A stretch of 34,787 bases of DNA from an uncultured Bacteroidales bacterium. GTDB taxonomy: Bacteria > Bacteroidota > Bacteroidia > Bacteroidales > Bacteroidaceae. The notes beneath the pieces were generated by a model. The model was not told where the DNA came from and did no database searches. It was given only the letters and a program-made list of their open reading frames with translations. The position numbers and the translations under genes are program-made. Below, piece after piece: positions 32,648 to 34,787 of the stretch (positions are counted from its first letter, which is position 1; the number at the start of each line of letters is the position of its first letter). The stretch is from contig CADBXS010000026.1 in assembly GCA_902798705.1 (NCBI GenBank), positions 6,120 to 40,906 on the forward strand. The letters run 5' to 3'.

Positions 32648-33349
32648 ATGGAAGAAATTTTTGAAAATGTAAGCATTCTCTTATGCGAAGACGATGAAAA
32701 CCTCGGTATGCTCCTGCGCGAATACCTCGAAGCAAAAGGTTTCAAGGCAGAACTTTGTGCTGACGGTGAAGAAGGCTATCACTCCTTCATGACCAACCAC
32801 TACGACCTCTGTATCCTCGACGTGATGATGCCAAAGATGGACGGTTTCACACTCGCCAACAAGATTCATGAGGTAAGCCCTGAGACACCATTCATTTTCC
32901 TCACAGCCAAGACGCTCACCGAAGACATCCGCGCTGGCTTTGAGATTGGTGCCGACGACTACATCACCAAGCCATTCCGCATGGACGTTGTCGTACTCCG
33001 CATCGAGGCAATCCTCCGTCGTGTGATGGGCAAGAAGAACAAAAACAACACGCTGCGTCAGATTGGAAAGTTCCAGTTCGACACACAGAAACAAACCCTC
33101 ACCATCAACGACGAACAGACGAAGCTCACTACAAAGGAAGCCGAACTGTTGGCATTGCTCAGCAACAAGGCAAACGAGCTCCTTCCTCGCGACTACGCAT
33201 TGAAGACCATCTGGATTGACGACAACTACTTCAACGCACGCTCCATGGATGTGTATATCACAAAACTTCGCAAGCACCTCAAGGCAGATCCTAACGTGGA
33301 AATCCTCAATGTGCATGGCAAAGGCTACAAGCTCGTTATCCCAGAATAA
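32648..33349 (+). CDS. rprY: OmpR-family response regulator, RprY-like
   Basis: 233 residues. Receiver domain (about 8-122) with the acidic pair Glu14/Asp15/Asp16 (LLCEDDENLG), phosphorylation site Asp58 (CILDVMMPKMDG), Thr86 (LTAKT) and Lys108 (TKPF). Winged helix (about 135-232) with the transactivation loop and DVYITKLRKHLKADPNV recognition region. Begins 55 nt after its kinase without a terminator, so co-transcribed. The opening LCEDDENLGMLLREYL is as remembered for RprY of Bacteroides. Followed by a strong terminator. Confidence 0.88.
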   Translation: MEEIFENVSILLCEDDENLGMLLREYLEAKGFKAELCADGEEGYHSFMTNHYDLCILDVMMPKMDGFTLANKIHEVSPETPFIFLTAKTLTEDIRAGFEIGADDYITKPFRMDVVVLRIEAILRRVMGKKNKNNTLRQIGKFQFDTQKQTLTINDEQTKLTTKEAELLALLSNKANELLPRDYALKTIWIDDNYFNARSMDVYITKLRKHLKADPNVEILNVHGKGYKLVIPE

Positions 33350-33368
33350 AGGAGCATCCCTATGACGC

Positions 33369-33405
33369 AAAAAATGCGCTGTTCATTGCGAACAGCGCAT
33401 TTTTT
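33369..33405. terminator. Bidirectional intrinsic terminator
   Basis: AAAAAATGCGCTGTTC (33369-33384) pairs perfectly with GAACAGCGCATTTTTT (33390-33405) around ATTGC. With an A-run on one side and a T-run on the other, it ends rprY on the plus strand and the small membrane protein gene on the minus strand. Confidence 0.93.
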
Positions 33406-33438
33406 CATTTCATTTATCTCGCTAATAGAAGCCGCAGC

Positions 33439-33627
33439 TTAGTCCTCGTCCACTTCCAACTTCTTATTGATAAAGATATGAAGCAAAAGACCAGCAATAA
33501 TCAGCACTACAGCACCTGCTGTGTAGAGATTGTAGTCAAGCAAGTCACCCATTGCAGGGATGCATGTTGCAAGAATCTGAAGAACAGCTCCTATGATTAT
33601 GAGCAAAATACCAAGGTTCTTTTTCAT
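33439..33627 (-). CDS. Small membrane protein (62 residues)
   Basis: Two hydrophobic helices (about 4-25 NLGILLIIIGAVLQILATCI, and about 33-54 LYTAGAVVLIIAGLLLHIFI) with short basic ends and an acidic tail (KLEVDED). Family not named; small two-helix proteins of this kind are conserved in Bacteroidales. It has a good stop, a shared terminator and coding composition that changes sharply at its start, all supporting a real gene. A near -7 box (TTAATTTG, minus strand 33711-33704) lies 76 nt upstream. Divergent from rpsF. Function unknown. Confidence 0.75.
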   Translation of the reverse strand: MKKNLGILLIIIGAVLQILATCIPAMGDLLDYNLYTAGAVVLIIAGLLLHIFINKKLEVDED

Positions 33628-33837
33628 TGTATTATATGTTTTTTGTTATTATTGAATTCAAGTATATTCTGCAGACAGCCTTCCGCTATCCACATATCGA
33701 ATGCAAATTAACTAAATTTTGAGCAAAGCGCGAAACATTTGCAAAACTTTTTTCAATCCAAGTCGCATTTTTATGACACCCCGAAAGTTTTCTTAAAAAA
33801 AATTGCTACAAAATCTTAATATTTCAAAATTTTGTCG

Positions 33838-33845
33838 TACCTTTG
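33838..33845 (+). promoter_or_regulatory. Promoter -7 element of the rpsF operon
   Basis: TACCTTTG fits TAnnTTTG; transcription should start near 33851, giving a leader of about 64 nt before rpsF. The -33 box is weak. The remaining 33628-33837 interval is AT-rich and holds only the putative promoter of the small membrane protein. Confidence 0.65.
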
Positions 33846-33850
33846 CAACC

Positions 33851-33876
33851 GCTTTGCGTGAAAATTTACGCCGAGC
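33851..33876 (+). promoter_or_regulatory. Candidate S6:S18-binding leader hairpin
   Basis: GCT (33851-33853) pairs with AGC (33874-33876) and GCGT (33856-33859) with ACGC (33868-33871), leaving a small internal loop that includes part of ACGCCGAGC. A leader hairpin with a bulged CCG that binds the bS6:bS18 complex and represses rpsF is known from several phyla. This one is short, sits at the predicted transcription start and has not been checked against the model. Confidence 0.35.
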
Positions 33877-33914
33877 ACTTATTTTTCAAACAATTAATCA
33901 TTTTTATTAACAGT

Positions 33915-34250
33915 ATGAATCAGTACGAAACCGTTTTCATCCTTACTCCCGTTTTGTCTGACGAACAGACAAAGGAAGCGGTAGAAAAGATCAAGAGCGT
34001 CCTCACTAATGCTGGTGCAGAGGTGTTTAGCGAGGAGAGCTGGGGTCTTCGCAAGCTGGCCTACCCTATCCAAAAGAAGTCAACCGGCTTCTATGGAATG
34101 TTGGAATTCAAGGCTGAGCCATCAGTGATCGCTAATTTTGAGTTGCAGTTGCGCCGCGACGAGCGTGTGCTTCGCTTCATCACTGTCAAGAACGAAAAGT
34201 ATGCTGCTCAGTATGCTGAGAAGCGTCGTAACAAAAACAAGGAGGCATAA
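33915..34250 (+). CDS. rpsF: 30S ribosomal protein bS6
   Basis: 111 residues from ATG 33915 ([16 protein letters not shown]). The frame extends upstream to 33843 but into the promoter, so this Met is used. Ferredoxin-like fold with the usual [16 protein letters not shown] and GFYGMLEF strands. The tail [12 protein letters not shown] is a lysine/arginine-rich extension as seen in Bacteroidota bS6, which in the F. johnsoniae ribosome structure helps form the pocket that holds the 16S 3' end. No Shine-Dalgarno precedes it, but its last codons contain the strong one of rpsR. First gene of rpsF-rpsR-rplI. Confidence 0.97.
   Translation: MNQYETVFILTPVLSDEQTKEAVEKIKSVLTNAGAEVFSEESWGLRKLAYPIQKKSTGFYGMLEFKAEPSVIANFELQLRRDERVLRFITVKNEKYAAQYAEKRRNKNKEA
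34239..34245 (+). promoter_or_regulatory. Strong Shine-Dalgarno of rpsR
   Basis: AAGGAGG lies 7 nt before the rpsR ATG, inside the last codons of rpsF. Such a site is notable because the other starts in this window that I examined have none, as is usual in Bacteroidota. Confidence 0.85.
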
Positions 34251-34252
34251 TC

Positions 34253-34528
34253 ATGGCAACACCACAAGCAACATCTGAAATTCGCTACTTGACTCCAAAC
34301 GCAGTTGACGTCAAGAAGAAGAAGTATTGCCGTTTCAAGAAGAGCGGTATCAAATACATCGACTACAAGGATCCTGAATTCCTCAAGAAGTTCCTCAACG
34401 AGCAGGGTAAGATTCTCCCTCGCCGCATCACTGGCACTTCCCTGAAGTATCAGCGCCGTGTAGCTCAGGCTGTGAAGCGTGCACGTCAGATTGCACTCCT
34501 TCCATTCGTAACAGACTTGTTGAAGTAA
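34253..34528 (+). CDS. rpsR: 30S ribosomal protein bS18
   Basis: 91 residues, normal length. [20 protein letters not shown], then the core [31 protein letters not shown], which is the rRNA-binding motif. Binds bS6 in the platform of the small subunit and, in Bacteroidota, contributes with bS6 and bS21 to the anti-Shine-Dalgarno pocket. Starts 2 nt after the rpsF stop, so translation may be coupled, and has the AAGGAGG site. Confidence 0.97.
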   Translation: MATPQATSEIRYLTPNAVDVKKKKYCRFKKSGIKYIDYKDPEFLKKFLNEQGKILPRRITGTSLKYQRRVAQAVKRARQIALLPFVTDLLK

Positions 34529-34534
34529 TTAAAC

Positions 34535-34541
34535 AGGAGGT
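34535..34541 (+). promoter_or_regulatory. Strong Shine-Dalgarno of rplI
   Basis: AGGAGGT, complementary to the 16S anti-Shine-Dalgarno core, ends 5 nt before the rplI ATG in an 18-nt gap after rpsR. Confidence 0.85.
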
Positions 34542-34546
34542 AAGAT

Positions 34547-34787
34547 ATGAAAGTAATTTTGAAGAAAGACGTCCAGGGCTTAGGCTACAAGGACGATGTC
34601 CTCACAGTAAAGGACGGTTATGGCCGCAACTATCTTCTTCCTCAGGGTCTTGCAGTTCTCGCAACTGAAAAGGCTCAGAAGCAGCTTGCCGAGGAATTGA
34701 AGCAGCGCGCTCACAAGATTGCTAAGATTAAGGCTGACGCAGAAACTGCAGCAGCACGCTATGAAGGCGTAGCTCTCACTATCGAGG
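34547..34787 (+). CDS. rplI: 50S ribosomal protein bL9 (partial, cut by window end)
   Basis: The first 80 residues of bL9 are present: [21 protein letters not shown], then [19 protein letters not shown], the N-terminal rRNA-binding domain, followed by the start of the long connecting helix ([20 protein letters not shown]). The C-terminal domain lies beyond the window. Third gene of the operon. Confidence 0.97.
   Translation, partial: MKVILKKDVQGLGYKDDVLTVKDGYGRNYLLPQGLAVLATEKAQKQLAEELKQRAHKIAKIKADAETAAARYEGVALTIE

Noticed and set aside
1..34787. tRNA, rRNA, insertion sequence, integrase or prophage genes
   Set aside because: None was recognised on either strand; no transposase, integrase or terminal repeats of an element were seen.

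Overview
This window looks like a chromosomal segment of a gut-type member of Bacteroidales, most likely Prevotellaceae. Upstream of many genes there is a Bacteroidota-type -7 element (TAnnTTTG), often with a TTTG-like box 19-21 bp before it. There is a hybrid two-component system, a divergent EF-G paralog beside an RprX/RprY-like pair, and three secreted proteins ending in the Bacteroidales tail GIYIVNGKK(VL)VK. Most genes have no Shine-Dalgarno sequence. The species is inferred only from these traits.

Layout: (1) 1-1.3 kb: mtnN and luxS, converging, which together take S-adenosylhomocysteine to homocysteine and the AI-2 precursor. (2) 1.45-4.8 kb: a large secreted mosaic protein with the NGKK tail. 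(3) 5.2-11.5 kb: a GH97 glycosidase, then divergently a 1353-residue hybrid sensor/regulator (HTCS). (4) 11.6-14.3 kb: a short-chain dehydrogenase, a 22-bp tandem repeat, a 35-residue peptide gene and a second NGKK-tail protein. (5) 14.7-19.7 kb: a two-headed esterase divergent from a GH95-GH43 fusion. (6) 19.9-23.0 kb: a promoter, a candidate structured RNA leader, a 62-residue peptide gene and a CotH-like protein with the third NGKK tail, whose signal peptide appears broken. (7) 23.1-28.6 kb: a 21-bp hairpin repeat, a GH115 alpha-glucuronidase and, divergently, a GH2 glycosidase. (8) 28.7-34.8 kb: EF-G2, RprX/RprY, a small membrane protein and the start of rpsF-rpsR-rplI.

How it fits together: the GH115, GH95-GH43, double esterase, GH2 and GH97 proteins suit removal of side chains from acetylated glucuronoarabinoxylan or a similar plant hemicellulose, probably under the HTCS. 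No SusC/SusD pair, endo-xylanase or sugar transporter is present, so this is an accessory debranching set. The region from EF-G2 to rplI is core genome.

Most interesting signals: two short MKK-(x)-Y-x-x-P peptides, each beside a secreted NGKK-tail protein, one of them behind a structured leader; strong Shine-Dalgarno sites only on rpsR and rplI, whose neighbours bS6 and bS18 belong to the pocket that hides the anti-Shine-Dalgarno in this phylum; the GH95-GH43 fusion with an alpha-L-galactosidase-like active-site Thr; an EF-G without its catalytic His; and several short hairpin or tandem repeats, one pair with compensatory changes.
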